Assembly: GCA_019690095.1 (NCBI GenBank)
Contig: JADGGD010000006.1
Span: 1 to 55,008 of the forward strand
DNA from: Chloroflexota bacterium
Lineage (GTDB): Bacteria; Chloroflexota; UBA6077; FW602-bin22; CADDYW01
Length of the DNA: 55,008 nt
Reading direction: 5' to 3'
Shown here: positions 7,906-16,582 of the stretch, piece after piece
How the letters are laid out: the number at the start of each line of letters is the position of its first letter
Numbering within the stretch: position 1 is the first letter of the stretch
The notes under the pieces: generated by a model
Databases searched by the model: none
Told to the model about the DNA's origin: nothing
What the model saw: only the letters and a program-made list of their open reading frames with translations
Program-made: the position numbers and the translations under genes

Positions 7906-9459
7906 TCAGGCTCCTGCGGCTGGCAGGATGACCGATTCCTCGTCAGCGAGGGTCGCGAAGATGGGCGCGAGCGCCGGATACAGTTGAAGATAGCTGTCGT
8001 GAAAGCGGCGGTCGTAGAGGGCATGGCGCGTGGGGTCGGGCTCGTAGGCAGTCACAGCGCGATCGACAGCCGCCGCGGCGGTTGGCACATCAGGAAAGAC
8101 CCCCGCGCCCACACCCGCGAGGAGAGCCGCACCAAGCGCGACCGCCTCGGGCACCTCGACGCCGAGTAGAACGCGTCCGAGCACGTCGGCCCGGATCTGA
8201 AGCCAGAGGGGAGAGCGCCCACCACCACCGATGACCCGGATGGGATCGGGCACGCGGCCGATGACCTGTTCCACCACCTCGAGCGAGTGGCGGACCGCGA
8301 AAGCAACCCCCTCGAGCACGGCCCGGACGAGGTGGCCCCGCTCGTGGAGCGCACGCAGGCCGATGAATGCACCGGCCACGTTCTCATCGCCGATTGGGCT
8401 CCCGTTGCCGCCAAGGTAGGGGAAGTAGAGCAGGCGCTCGGCACCGGCCGGCGCGGTTGCGGCCGCAGTGAGCGCAGCGGCGACCGGATCAGGGGCATCC
8501 GCGAAGAGCCGGTCGGCGATCCACGAGAGTGCACCACCGCTCAGTGCCATGCCGGCCTGAACGATGTACTGGTCGGCCAGGACGTGGGCATAGGTGCAGA
8601 TGCGCTTTTGCCGGAAGAGATCATCATCCCGGTAAGCGGTAGTAGGGATGACCATTCCCTCCGCCGTGCCGATCGAGTCGACGACCTGGCCTGGCTCGAT
8701 CGCGCCCGCACCGACCGCCCCACACAGGTGATCGTGCCCGCCAATCGCGACCGGCAGCCCGACCGGCAGGCCGGTCGCCGCGGCGGCCTCAGCCGTCACT
8801 GTGCCAACGATTGTGCCAGCCGGCCGGGCATCGGGAAGCTGATCGGCACGCAGACCGGCGATCGCCAGCATCTCCGCGGACCAGGATCGTGTACGCTGAT
8901 CGAAGAACATCGTCCGGGAGGCGAGGCTGTAGTCGGTCGCGGTGACACCCGCAAGGCGCCAGGCGACATAGTCGGAGATGGAGAGCCAGCGGTGCAGGGA
9001 CCGGAAGACGTCGGGCGCGTGCTCGCGGAGCCAGAGGATCTTGTACAGGGTGTAGACGTGGCGCGGCGCCTGACCGGTAATCCGGAAGAGCCGGATCGGG
9101 TCGTGCTCCCGGAGCACGCGCTGGAGCTGCGGCTCGGTCCGGACATCGTACCAGGGAATGATGCGGTACAGTGGATGCCCGCGCTCATCCAGGGGCACGC
9201 CTGCCTCGGCCATGCTCGCAATCCCCACCGCAGCGGCCGGCCCCGCGCTAGCGGCGGTAACCTCGCGCAGGGTGCGAGTGACGCCCTGCCACAGGGCCTC
9301 GGGGTCAATCTCGGACGGGTGGTCGTCCTCGGCTGCGGAGTACGGCGTCGGGTGCGCCGACACGGCAACGACCCGCCGGCGGGCCGGGTCAAAGGCGACT
9401 GCCTTGGTGTTGGTTGTCCCGATGTCCAGGCCGATCAGGTATCCCTCGCGCGCCTTCAT
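7906..9459 (-). CDS. FGGY-family carbohydrate kinase (gluconokinase/xylulokinase-like)
   Basis: 517-residue sugar kinase that phosphorylates a pentulose, hexonate or related substrate with ATP before further catabolism. Two actin-like domains: LIGLDIGTTNTKA (8-20) binds phosphate, IPWYDVRTE is a substrate loop, AIGGHDHLCGAVGAG carries the catalytic Asp, and GGGGRSPLWLQIRADVLG is the FGGY C-terminal adenosine motif. ATG 9459 is preferred over the longer frame to 9582 because the family begins at this MKAREGYLIGLD; GGAGCGGGA lies upstream. It is divergent from the isomerase/oxidoreductase pair at 9686-11807, a common arrangement for one sugar regulon. Substrate not assignable by eye. Confidence 0.85.
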   Translation of the reverse strand: MKAREGYLIGLDIGTTNTKAVAFDPARRRVVAVSAHPTPYSAAEDDHPSEIDPEALWQGVTRTLREVTAASAGPAAAVGIASMAEAGVPLDERGHPLYRIIPWYDVRTEPQLQRVLREHDPIRLFRITGQAPRHVYTLYKILWLREHAPDVFRSLHRWLSISDYVAWRLAGVTATDYSLASRTMFFDQRTRSWSAEMLAIAGLRADQLPDARPAGTIVGTVTAEAAAATGLPVGLPVAIGGHDHLCGAVGAGAIEPGQVVDSIGTAEGMVIPTTAYRDDDLFRQKRICTYAHVLADQYIVQAGMALSGGALSWIADRLFADAPDPVAAALTAAATAPAGAERLLYFPYLGGNGSPIGDENVAGAFIGLRALHERGHLVRAVLEGVAFAVRHSLEVVEQVIGRVPDPIRVIGGGGRSPLWLQIRADVLGRVLLGVEVPEAVALGAALLAGVGAGVFPDVPTAAAAVDRAVTAYEPDPTRHALYDRRFHDSYLQLYPALAPIFATLADEESVILPAAGA

Positions 9460-9538
9460 CACTGGTCCCGCTCCGAGTCGAAGGTCTCTGGTGCTGACGG
9501 TGGTGCGTATACTGCGAGCGCATCGCAACCCGCAGGTA

Positions 9539-9567
9539 TTGACAGGGGTAACGGTAGCGAGTATACC
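9539..9567 (+). promoter_or_regulatory. Sigma-70-type promoter for the isomerase/oxidoreductase pair
   Basis: TTGACA (9539-9544), exactly 17 bp, then TATACC (9562-9567): one of the best promoter matches in the window. The predicted start near 9574 leaves a ~110-base leader before GTG 9686. The kinase gene starts at 9459 on the other strand, so the promoter sits in the divergent control region. Confidence 0.65.
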
Positions 9568-9685
9568 CGACGCGACCGGCACGTGGCATCTTTGTCGCGG
9601 GGCACCTTTGCCGCGCCGATCGACCCCGGAGTCCCGGGGCCGTCACTCGGTTGAGCACCCTGAGAGACCGCCGGAGGAGGGCAGA

Positions 9686-10495
9686 GTGAACGAGATTGGC
9701 ATTGCGGCCTGGATCTTCCACCGGTCTATTCTAAACGACCGGACTATGACCCTGCTTGATCTGCCGGGCGTCTGTGATACGCTCGGGGTCCGGACGATCG
9801 AGCTGGTATCCACCTTTTTTGCCAGCCAGAACGCCGATTATCTGAACCAGCTTCGGAGCGCCATCGAAAAGCATGGGATGCGGGTGCGGAATATCGCCGT
9901 GGATATGGGCAACATCGCCAACCCGGATGAGGCGGTGCGCCGCACCGATATCGAGGCGCTCAAGCAGTGGTTCCACGTAGCCCGGGCGATTGGCTCTGCA
10001 GCGATCCGGATTAACAGCGGCCCTGCCAGCCCGACCGATCAGGAGGCGCTTGATCGCATTACCGCGGGCTATCGTGAGCTGGCCGCCGAAGCCGAGCACA
10101 CCGGCGTCTACCTGCTCATCGAAAACCACGGCGGTGCATCGGCTGATCCAAAGAATATCGCCGCTTTTCTCGACCGTGTCGGGTCGCCCTGGTTCCGCGC
10201 TTGCCCGGACACGGCGAACTTCGTGGAGGGAACCTGGGAGGAGGGGATGCAGATCATGGCGCCGCGGGCCTTCTCCTGTCACGTCAAGGTTTTCACCTAC
10301 AGCGACGACGGTCAGCAGCGCTGGACCGGCCGCGATGGTCAGGTGCATACCTACGACCTCCGGCGCTCTCTCCGGATTCTGAAAGACGCCGGCTATCAGG
10401 GGCCGCTCTGTATCGAGGGAGGTGCCTCGGCGACCGAGCTTGACAGCGCCCGCGACGCGATTCGGTACGTGCGCGAGCTCGTCGCCAGCCTCTAG
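9686..10495 (+). CDS. Sugar phosphate isomerase/epimerase-like TIM-barrel protein (1)
   Basis: 269-residue protein of the xylose-isomerase-like TIM-barrel family (AP endonuclease 2 superfamily). Metal-ligand motifs are in the usual order: LLIENHGG (Glu), CPDTANF (Asp), CHVKVF (His) and LCIEGG (Glu). Family members epimerise keto sugars or inosose intermediates; others cleave 3-keto glycosides. GTG 9686 is chosen because GGAGGAGGG lies 5-13 bases upstream and conserved sequence starts there. It is followed after 52 bp by a Gfo/Idh oxidoreductase on the same strand, a classic pairing for inositol or keto-glycoside metabolism. Confidence 0.82.
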   Translation: MNEIGIAAWIFHRSILNDRTMTLLDLPGVCDTLGVRTIELVSTFFASQNADYLNQLRSAIEKHGMRVRNIAVDMGNIANPDEAVRRTDIEALKQWFHVARAIGSAAIRINSGPASPTDQEALDRITAGYRELAAEAEHTGVYLLIENHGGASADPKNIAAFLDRVGSPWFRACPDTANFVEGTWEEGMQIMAPRAFSCHVKVFTYSDDGQQRWTGRDGQVHTYDLRRSLRILKDAGYQGPLCIEGGASATELDSARDAIRYVRELVASL

Positions 10496-10547
10496 GCCGA
10501 CGCAGCGGGGCTGGTGTTTGGATTTGCACGAGGGAGGGGAAGATCGC

Positions 10548-11807
10548 GTGGGAGAGCCTATTCGGATCGGGATCGTTGGCTGCGGGCGGATTCTCCCAGC
10601 TCACCTGCGGGGATACGCTCAGCTCCGCCAGCGAGGCGACGATAGCTTTCGAATCACCGCTTTGTATTCCTCGAAGCGGCGGGACGCCGAGATGTTTCGC
10701 AAGCGGGGGGAAGGACCACCGCCTCGACCGCCGGTGAGCAAGATGCCCGGTGATCCACTGAGCGCGCCCCATATGTACGTCACCGACTTCCAGCCGGATC
10801 TGGTGCCCGAGGTCTTCGACAGCTTCGAGGAGATGCTGGCGAGCGGTGTGGTCGATGCGCTGGACATCCCTGCGTCGGTCTTCGCACATCATACCTATAC
10901 GATCAAGGCGGCGGAGGCCGGCAAGCACGTCCTGGTGCAGAAGCCGTTCGCGGTCAGTGTTGCAGCCGGTCGGGCGATGGTCGAGGCAGCGCGGCGGCAC
11001 GGGATCACGCTGGGAGTGACCGAGAACGTGCGCTATGCCGAGGGATCGCGGATCGCCCGCTGGGCGATCGAGCGCGGCTACATCGGCGAGGTCCAGATGA
11101 TCGCGTCGGTCAGCATTGGCACCCCGGAATGGTCGCCGGATAAGGTGGTTGCCGAGACACCCTGGCGGCACCAGCAGGTCCTGGCGGGCGGCGGGCCGTC
11201 GATTGATATCGGGGTCCACCTCTTCCATCGGGTCCGGTACCTGTGCGGTGAGGTCGTAACGGTGAGCGCGCTCGCACGGACCTTCGAGCAGACCCGCTAC
11301 CGACGCGACGCGGCCGGGAACGTACTCGAGGCCATCCAGCCAGATGTGGACGATGCCTTCATGGCCACCTACGAGCTTGAGAACGGCGCGATCGGTATGA
11401 TGTCGTTCACCTGGGCCGGGCACGGCGAGCCGACCGCCCTGCCCGAAGGGATGGTGATCTACGGGAGCAAGGGGTGCCTGAAGGGCGGGCGGCTCTTCCG
11501 CGATGGCCACGAGCCGGTGAACGTGCGCGACCTGTTCCTGGCCGAGACGACCCCAGAAGAGCGCGAGCGCTGGCTGCCGATCAGCACGCCAGACGGCTTC
11601 GCGCTCGGCTTTCACGATTTCCTCCGGGCGATCGAGCGGGGCGGCCAGCCGGAGATGAGCGGCGAGCAGGGACTGCGGGATCTCGCCGCGTCTTTTGCCA
11701 TCCTCGAGTCGGCCCGGGCCGGCGGTCCTGTGCGGGTTGAGGATGTCCTGGCCGGCCGGGTGCGCGAGGCGCAGCGGCCCATCGACGAGTACCACGGGCT
11801 TGCCTGA
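10548..11807 (+). CDS. Gfo/Idh/MocA family oxidoreductase (2), QKP variant
   Basis: 419-residue oxidoreductase, longer than usual because of a ~40-residue insertion (about 52-90) in the Rossmann domain. Fingerprint GCGRIL at 11-16; the catalytic lysine motif is QKPF (131-134), with Gln in place of the common Glu. The C-terminal domain has the GGGPSIDIGVHLFHRVRYL motif with its histidine. GTG 10548 follows GGGAGGGGAAG. It forms a two-gene unit with the isomerase at 9686 under the 9539 promoter. Together the two could oxidise a sugar and rearrange or eliminate from the keto product. Substrate unknown. Confidence 0.85.
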   Translation: MGEPIRIGIVGCGRILPAHLRGYAQLRQRGDDSFRITALYSSKRRDAEMFRKRGEGPPPRPPVSKMPGDPLSAPHMYVTDFQPDLVPEVFDSFEEMLASGVVDALDIPASVFAHHTYTIKAAEAGKHVLVQKPFAVSVAAGRAMVEAARRHGITLGVTENVRYAEGSRIARWAIERGYIGEVQMIASVSIGTPEWSPDKVVAETPWRHQQVLAGGGPSIDIGVHLFHRVRYLCGEVVTVSALARTFEQTRYRRDAAGNVLEAIQPDVDDAFMATYELENGAIGMMSFTWAGHGEPTALPEGMVIYGSKGCLKGGRLFRDGHEPVNVRDLFLAETTPEERERWLPISTPDGFALGFHDFLRAIERGGQPEMSGEQGLRDLAASFAILESARAGGPVRVEDVLAGRVREAQRPIDEYHGLA

Positions 11808-11837
11808 CGTGGCCCGGGCCTGTCCGGGCTGGACCGC

Positions 11838-12155
11838 TCAACCGGGGTCCACTGGTGGGAGGAGAGCCTGAGCGCGCTCAACGTCAGCAGCCCGGACGCG
11901 GATGTGGTGTGGGACGAAAGCCGAGTAGTAACCGCCCGTGCTCGCCCCGGGTACGGCCGCTGTGACAAGGCAGGGGATCCCTGCACAGCGCAGTAGTTCT
12001 GCCCACATCTCCGCCTCGGGCTGGTTGGGGAAAGTCGCAACGGTAATGGGATCCGGCTCCGGGGGTGGTAGTCGGTCGGTGAGCAGGACCTGGCAGTCCG
12101 GACAGTGGGTGGTGCCGTCAGGATAGGAGGTCCGGCAGAAGGGACAGTACGGCAT
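11838..12155 (-). CDS. Zinc-ribbon protein with DUF2007-like signalling domain
   Basis: 105-residue protein. Residues 1-22 form a zinc ribbon with two CPxC knuckles (CPFC at 4-7, CPDC at 18-21). Residues 36-100 resemble DUF2007 (putative signal-transducing/PII-like ferredoxin-type fold): VATFPNQPEAEMWAELLRCAGIPCLV and a VRAADVERAQALL helix. This two-part layout is common for such hypothetical proteins; the function is unknown. Its ATG overlaps the stop of the mannose-6-phosphate isomerase gene (ATGA), so it is translationally coupled and last in a three-gene operon. It converges with the oxidoreductase at 10548, 30 bp apart. Confidence 0.7.
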   Translation of the reverse strand: MPYCPFCRTSYPDGTTHCPDCQVLLTDRLPPPEPDPITVATFPNQPEAEMWAELLRCAGIPCLVTAAVPGASTGGYYSAFVPHHIRVRAADVERAQALLPPVDPG

Positions 12156-13216
12156 CAGGACGGGATGGCGCCGAGCGCATTGATTTCAGCGGACTGGTAC
12201 CCCGCGGCACGAAGGGGGGCAATGACGTCGTGTGCGAGGTCGGGGACAGTACTGCGGAGCACTCGCCCTCCAGGTGAGATAACGAGACGATAGGCGCCCA
12301 GACCGGCTGGGAGAACGACCGTTTCCCCGCAGGTGATCCACTCCTCCCCGCCCTTCCAGTGGAGTCGCGCCGTACCATTCACCACGCTCAGCGCCGCGAA
12401 GGACTCGCCGTCCGTGGTGTCCTCGATCATCCCCTCGAGTGCCACGAGGGCGAAGTAGCGGCAGGCGGCCAGAAAGATCCGGACGCCGTCGGGTGTGGCG
12501 ACGCGAAGGGCCGGAGTGGTGCGGGGCGGGGGCTGGGGGAAGTGAATGGCCGCGATGGCCTTCTCGACGTGAAGCGGCCGGGGCCGTCCATCCGGGCCAA
12601 CGCGGCCCCAGTCGTACAGGCGATAGGTGACCTCGGAGCGCTGCTGAACCTCATAGAGCAGGATCCCGGCGGTGATCGCGTGGACCGTCCCGGCCGGGAC
12701 GAACACGGCATCGCCAACCCGGACCGGCAGCTCAGTGAGGCTGTCGGCAAGCGTGTTCTCTGCCACGCTCCGGGCCACACGGGCGGCATCCATCCCGTCA
12801 CGCAGGCCATAGATCAGGCGGCCGCCTGGCGGGGCATCCATGATGTACCACGCCTCAGTCTTGCCGCGGCTCCCATTCTCGTGCGCGCGGGCATAGGCAT
12901 CGTCGGGATGGACCTGCACCGAGAGCGGCAGGCAGGCGTCGATGAACTTGATCAGGAGGGGAAAGCCGTCGGCGGCATCCTGCTCCGCGAGGACGCGTCG
13001 ACCGAGGATGGCAGGGCCATCGAGACGGGCAGCCTCGTCGAGCGTGCGACCGGCCAGGCTCCCGTTGGTGATCAGATTGGCCCCAAAGACCTCCCAGGAC
13101 TCACCGATGGACCGGTCGGGCGGGCACGATTTGCCCAGGACGCTTGCCAGCCGCCTTCCTCCCCAGAGCACTTCGGCGTAGCGGGGTGCGAGACGCAGTG
13201 GCGCGATGAAGCTCAT
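12155..13216 (-). CDS. manA: Mannose-6-phosphate isomerase, type I (ManA-like)
   Basis: 353-residue cupin metalloenzyme interconverting mannose 6-phosphate and fructose 6-phosphate. Zinc-site motifs: QVHPDD (101-106), KTEAW (119-123, Glu121) and VPAGTVHAITAG (His179), followed by the family signature QQRSEVTYRLYDWGR (191-205). Length is that of the short Bacillus-type enzymes. ATG 13216 is preferred over GTG 13234 since GAGAGG lies ~8 bases before it. It sits 69 bp downstream of an isomerase/epimerase gene and overlaps the zinc-ribbon gene. Active in the cytoplasm, feeding mannose into glycolysis or supplying GDP-mannose. Confidence 0.88.
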   Translation of the reverse strand: MSFIAPLRLAPRYAEVLWGGRRLASVLGKSCPPDRSIGESWEVFGANLITNGSLAGRTLDEAARLDGPAILGRRVLAEQDAADGFPLLIKFIDACLPLSVQVHPDDAYARAHENGSRGKTEAWYIMDAPPGGRLIYGLRDGMDAARVARSVAENTLADSLTELPVRVGDAVFVPAGTVHAITAGILLYEVQQRSEVTYRLYDWGRVGPDGRPRPLHVEKAIAAIHFPQPPPRTTPALRVATPDGVRIFLAACRYFALVALEGMIEDTTDGESFAALSVVNGTARLHWKGGEEWITCGETVVLPAGLGAYRLVISPGGRVLRSTVPDLAHDVIAPLRAAGYQSAEINALGAIPS

Positions 13217-13285
13217 GGCTCGGACCTCTCGCACGGGTAATGCCAGACCTCTTCGGATGCCGCCGCGGTCGAACGCGCGGATCGA

Positions 13286-14134
13286 TCAGGCGGACTCGAT
13301 CGCCTGACGGAGTGCGGCGATACTCTCCGGAATCCCCTGATCCGGGTGCGCGCGTCCCTCGAACTCGATCGAGAGGTAACCATCAAAACCAGCCTCGCGG
13401 AGGAGGCGGATAATCCGACGGTAATCCAGGTCGGGTGTGTAGTAGAGCCCGCCGCCGATGTAGGTCTTCGCGTGGACGAGGATGGCGTGTGGGGCGATGC
13501 GGGCAAGCTCGGCGTAGGGATCGGGGCGGAAGTTGAAGTTGCCGGTATCGAGTGCCACCTGGAGCCAGGGCGAAGCGGTATCCTGCAGGATCCTCAGGAC
13601 GCCGTCCGCGGTGCCGGTGAGCCCCCAGTGGTTCTCCAGTGCCAGGGTCACGCCGCGGCGGCCCGCATAATAACAGGCGATGCGGAAGGCCTCGGCGGAC
13701 CAGCGGAAGGCGTCGTCTGGCTGATAGCCTTCAAGCGGCGGCTCCTCACCGCCCGCCGCCATGAAGGCGGCAAAATCACGAATCGTCGCCCAGCGACCGC
13801 CGAATGCCCGAACGATCGGGGCGCCGAGCTCGTGAGCTACGTCGATCCACCGGGCGAGAACATCGATCTGCTCCCGGCGCCGCGCCGGATCAGGGGTCAC
13901 GAAGTTGTGGTGGGCGGCGACCGCGACGATCTGGACGCCGTGGCGGGCGGCGGTCTGTTTGAGGACGTGGAGATCCGCAGGTTCGGTACGGTCGATCTGC
14001 AGGCCGATGAGCTCGATGCCCGCCACGCCCAGACGCGCGCAGGTCTCGATCATGTGGGCCAGCGACGGGCGCTCCCGCCCTTCCGGACCGGCCCCCAGGC
14101 GATTAAAGGAGTAGCTCGAGATGGCCAGCTGCAC
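13286..14134 (-). CDS. Sugar phosphate isomerase/epimerase-like TIM-barrel protein (2)
   Basis: 282-residue xylose-isomerase-like TIM barrel. Metal motifs: LALENHWG (Glu), ALDTGNF (Asp), VHAKTY (His) and LSIEFEG (Glu). GTG 14134, preceded by GGGAGATACCG, opens the family domain at VQLAISSYSFN. An open frame continues far upstream to 15922, but that part is antisense to two solid genes and carries no family sequence, so it is excluded. First gene of a minus-strand operon with mannose-6-phosphate isomerase and the zinc-ribbon protein; divergent from the Gfo/Idh gene at 14306. Probably a keto-sugar epimerase or lyase. Confidence 0.82.
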   Translation of the reverse strand: MQLAISSYSFNRLGAGPEGRERPSLAHMIETCARLGVAGIELIGLQIDRTEPADLHVLKQTAARHGVQIVAVAAHHNFVTPDPARRREQIDVLARWIDVAHELGAPIVRAFGGRWATIRDFAAFMAAGGEEPPLEGYQPDDAFRWSAEAFRIACYYAGRRGVTLALENHWGLTGTADGVLRILQDTASPWLQVALDTGNFNFRPDPYAELARIAPHAILVHAKTYIGGGLYYTPDLDYRRIIRLLREAGFDGYLSIEFEGRAHPDQGIPESIAALRQAIESA

Positions 14135-14266
14135 CGGTATCTCCCGACGCGGGGGAGCGGAGTGCTGTACTGTCGCGCCGCCCGTCGGGCTGATTATCCT
14201 TCGCTGCCGCGATGGAGTCAACCGGCACGGCTGCCGCGTGTCGCGGGCGTGTGCTCCGGAATCGGC

Positions 14267-14272
14267 TATAAT
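14267..14272 (+). promoter_or_regulatory. -10 element upstream of Gfo/Idh gene 3
   Basis: A perfect TATAAT at 14267-14272, 34 bp before ATG 14306, with GGAGG of the ribosome binding site just downstream. No clear -35 is visible 16-18 bp upstream in the GC-rich spacer between divergent genes. Confidence 0.45.
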
Positions 14273-14305
14273 GCGGAACGATGGAGGTGAAGGGGAGATA
14301 AGGGC

Positions 14306-15436
14306 ATGAGCACGCCGCTCGATCCGCGAACGGGTCTGACCGTAGGCGTTCTGGGAACCGGACGGATGGCACACCTTCACCTGAGGGCACTGGCCGCGAT
14401 CCGCCGGGATGGACTGGTCATCAATGGAGAGACGTGGCCAGTCGCTCTGGCCGTGTACGGCCGCGATCCAGAGAAGGTCGCGGCGTGCGCGCGGGAGTAC
14501 CAGGCCGCGATCGCCACAACCGATATGGACGAGCTCCTGGAGCGCCCTGATGTTCAGGTCATCGACAACTGCCTGGTCAATGCCCTGCATTACGGGCCAC
14601 TTCGACGGGCGATCCAGTACGGCAAGCACTGCTTCACCGATAAGCCGCTGACGATCGAGCTCTCCGACGCAGAGGATCTGCTCGCGGCAGCCCGGGCGGC
14701 CGGTATTCAGCACGGGATTGTCCAGAACATGCGCTTTCAGGCTGGCACCGCACGGGCCCGGGAGCTGATCGAGGCGGGGGCGCTCGGGCGTGTGTTCCAC
14801 GTGCGGGTTGTCTTCGGTTACTTTGTGCCGCCGCAGGTGACGAACCGCCCGGCCTGGTTCTACCAGAGGGAGCAGGCCGGCGGGGGAATCATCCACGATA
14901 TGATGGCCCACTTCTTCGACCTCCTTCGCTTCATCCTCGGACCGATCGATCGCGTCTACGCGGAGGCGCTGACCGCGTTCTCGGAGCGAATGGACGCGGC
15001 GGGCCACCGCTTCCCGGTCGAGGTCGAGGATGCCGCGGCGGTGATCCTGCGCTTCCGCTCCGGCGCGCTGGGCGACATCTTCGCGAGCTGGGTGCGGCGC
15101 AAGCACGAGGAAGTGCCCTTCTTCGAGATCGATGGGGAGAAGGGAAGCGTGATCTGCAGTTTCAACGAACTGCGATTCCAGGGGGCAGACCAGACGGCTG
15201 GCTTCCGCTATGACCCGACCCGTCGTCAGACCGGTTACGAGGAAGGCTGGGAGACCATTCCCCTTCCAGAGGTCGATCCATTCGAGGTTCAGCTCCGGAA
15301 CTTCCTGACCGCGGTGATTAGTGGGCGCCCGTGCAAGCCCGACTGGGAGGATGCGGTGACAACCCAGCGGCTGATCGAGGCGGCCTACGAGTCGGCACGG
15401 AGCGGGCGTGCCGTTGATACGCGGGCCCTGAACTGA
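14306..15436 (+). CDS. Gfo/Idh/MocA family oxidoreductase (3), DKP variant
   Basis: 376-residue oxidoreductase. Fingerprint GTGRMA at 17-22; catalytic lysine motif DKPL (112-115), Asp replacing Glu; second-domain motif GGGIIHDMMAHFFDLLRFILG with His and Asp retained. ATG 14306 is preceded by GGAGGTGAAGGGGAG. It begins a long collinear run to 22391 that contains dehydroquinate dehydratase, PAC2, amidase, a PmoA-like protein, another Gfo/Idh and an ADP-ribosylglycohydrolase. Its divergent neighbour is an isomerase/epimerase, again pairing the two families. NAD(P)-dependent oxidation or reduction of a sugar-like substrate is inferred. Confidence 0.85.
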   Translation: MSTPLDPRTGLTVGVLGTGRMAHLHLRALAAIRRDGLVINGETWPVALAVYGRDPEKVAACAREYQAAIATTDMDELLERPDVQVIDNCLVNALHYGPLRRAIQYGKHCFTDKPLTIELSDAEDLLAAARAAGIQHGIVQNMRFQAGTARARELIEAGALGRVFHVRVVFGYFVPPQVTNRPAWFYQREQAGGGIIHDMMAHFFDLLRFILGPIDRVYAEALTAFSERMDAAGHRFPVEVEDAAAVILRFRSGALGDIFASWVRRKHEEVPFFEIDGEKGSVICSFNELRFQGADQTAGFRYDPTRRQTGYEEGWETIPLPEVDPFEVQLRNFLTAVISGRPCKPDWEDAVTTQRLIEAAYESARSGRAVDTRALN

Positions 15437-15460
15437 GCGCGGCGGAATGGAGGAGATGGA

Positions 15461-16486
15461 ATGAGCGAGCGAGGGGGTTCGGAGGGCGTGCGTGCGCGGC
15501 GGATGATCGGCGTCTCGCTGGGGGCCCGGACAACCGCGGAGGCCGAGGCCGCACTGCGCGAGATCGCCACGGTGGCGGATATCGCCGAGCTTCGTCTCGA
15601 CTTTATGGTCGAGTACGATCTGCGGCGTCTGCTGCGTGATCGGCCCTGCCCGGTGATTGTGACCAACCGTCCTGAACGGGAAGGGGGGCGCTATCGCGGC
15701 CCGGAGACCGAACGGATCCGCCCGCTCCGTGCGGCGATCGATCTCGGTGCCGACTACATCGATATCGAGCACGACGCGGTCGAGATGATTCCCGATCGCG
15801 GGCAGACGCGACTGATCGTTTCCTTCCACGATTTCAAGACAATGCCCGCCCACCTCGCCGCGATCGCCGACGACCTGGTGAGTCGAGGGGCTGATATCGT
15901 CAAGGTCGTCGGCATGGCCCACCGCCTCCGCGACAACCAGCCGGTCATCGAGGTGCTGGAGAAGGCGACAGTCCCGACGATCGCCATTGCGATGGGCGAG
16001 GCGGGTCTGATCAGTCGGATCGTGGCTCTGCGCTATGATTCGTGCTTTCTCACCTATGCGACGCTTGGACGCGGCGAACGAGTGGCGCCGGGCCAGCTGC
16101 CGATCGCGGTGATGCGCGAGGTGTACCAGGCGGAGAAGATCGGGCCACGAACGCGGGTCTTCGGCGTGCTGGGAAGGGTCTCGCCCCCGACTGAGCTTCT
16201 CGCGGCTCTTAATCGGACAACGCGCGCGGTGGGGGTGGATGGGGTCTGGGTTCCCCTGGTGATCCGCGGCGACGAGTCGGTTGAGGGCCTCGCCGACGAT
16301 CTCTGCCGCCTGGGCGTGGATGGCTGGATCGCCATCGAGCCGGGGAGCCGGCCGAACGGGGTGAGTGTCGCCGTCCGCGATCTCGGGGGAGGGCTCGCAA
16401 GTGCGCGCGAATCCTCGCTGGCCGCGGCATTCGCCCGCGTGACCGGCCGCGCGGCGGCGCTCCCGGACTTTCCTGCGCGCTTCTAA
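15461..16486 (+). CDS. aroD: Type I 3-dehydroquinate dehydratase with degenerate shikimate-dehydrogenase-like C-terminal domain
   Basis: 341 residues. Residues 15-225 are a complete class I dehydroquinase: AELRLDF (Glu43, Arg45), SFHDF (His123) and ADIVKVV (Schiff-base Lys148), closing with APGQLPI (209-215). It converts 3-dehydroquinate to 3-dehydroshikimate. Residues 231-341 begin RTRVFGVLGRVSPP and then AVGVDGVWVPLVI, matching the start of the shikimate dehydrogenase substrate domain as in plant AroD-AroE fusions. However, the SHSxSPxxHN and NVTxPHK motifs that bind shikimate and supply the catalytic lysine are lost (SPPTELLAALN and GWIAIEPGSR), and no NADP domain follows. GGAGGAG precedes ATG 15461, 24 bp after the oxidoreductase stop. 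Confidence 0.85.
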   Translation: MSERGGSEGVRARRMIGVSLGARTTAEAEAALREIATVADIAELRLDFMVEYDLRRLLRDRPCPVIVTNRPEREGGRYRGPETERIRPLRAAIDLGADYIDIEHDAVEMIPDRGQTRLIVSFHDFKTMPAHLAAIADDLVSRGADIVKVVGMAHRLRDNQPVIEVLEKATVPTIAIAMGEAGLISRIVALRYDSCFLTYATLGRGERVAPGQLPIAVMREVYQAEKIGPRTRVFGVLGRVSPPTELLAALNRTTRAVGVDGVWVPLVIRGDESVEGLADDLCRLGVDGWIAIEPGSRPNGVSVAVRDLGGGLASARESSLAAAFARVTGRAAALPDFPARF

Positions 16487-16582
16487 CCTGTCTCAGACCA
16501 TGTTCCAACAGATCGGGCGTAAGATCGTTCCAGGGCCGGTTGGCCCGAGCGGTGACCGGTCTACTGGAAGAGGTGGTGACCC

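Noticed and set aside
6813-8024. 403-codon minus-strand open frame
   Set aside because: Antisense to the aldo/keto reductase, whose catalytic tetrad is complete; no domain in the opposing translation.
8287-9654. 455-codon plus-strand open frame
   Set aside because: Lies opposite the FGGY kinase, whose motifs are complete; the frame carries no recognisable domain.
10293-11795. 500-codon minus-strand open frame
   Set aside because: Entirely opposite the Gfo/Idh gene 10548-11807, with Arg/Pro-rich, low-similarity translation typical of an antisense shadow.
13286-15922. Very long minus-strand open frame (878 codons)
   Set aside because: Only the last 282 codons match a protein family and have a ribosome binding site (GTG 14134). 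The rest is antisense to the well-supported oxidoreductase and dehydroquinase genes and has no family sequence; it is open because of high GC.
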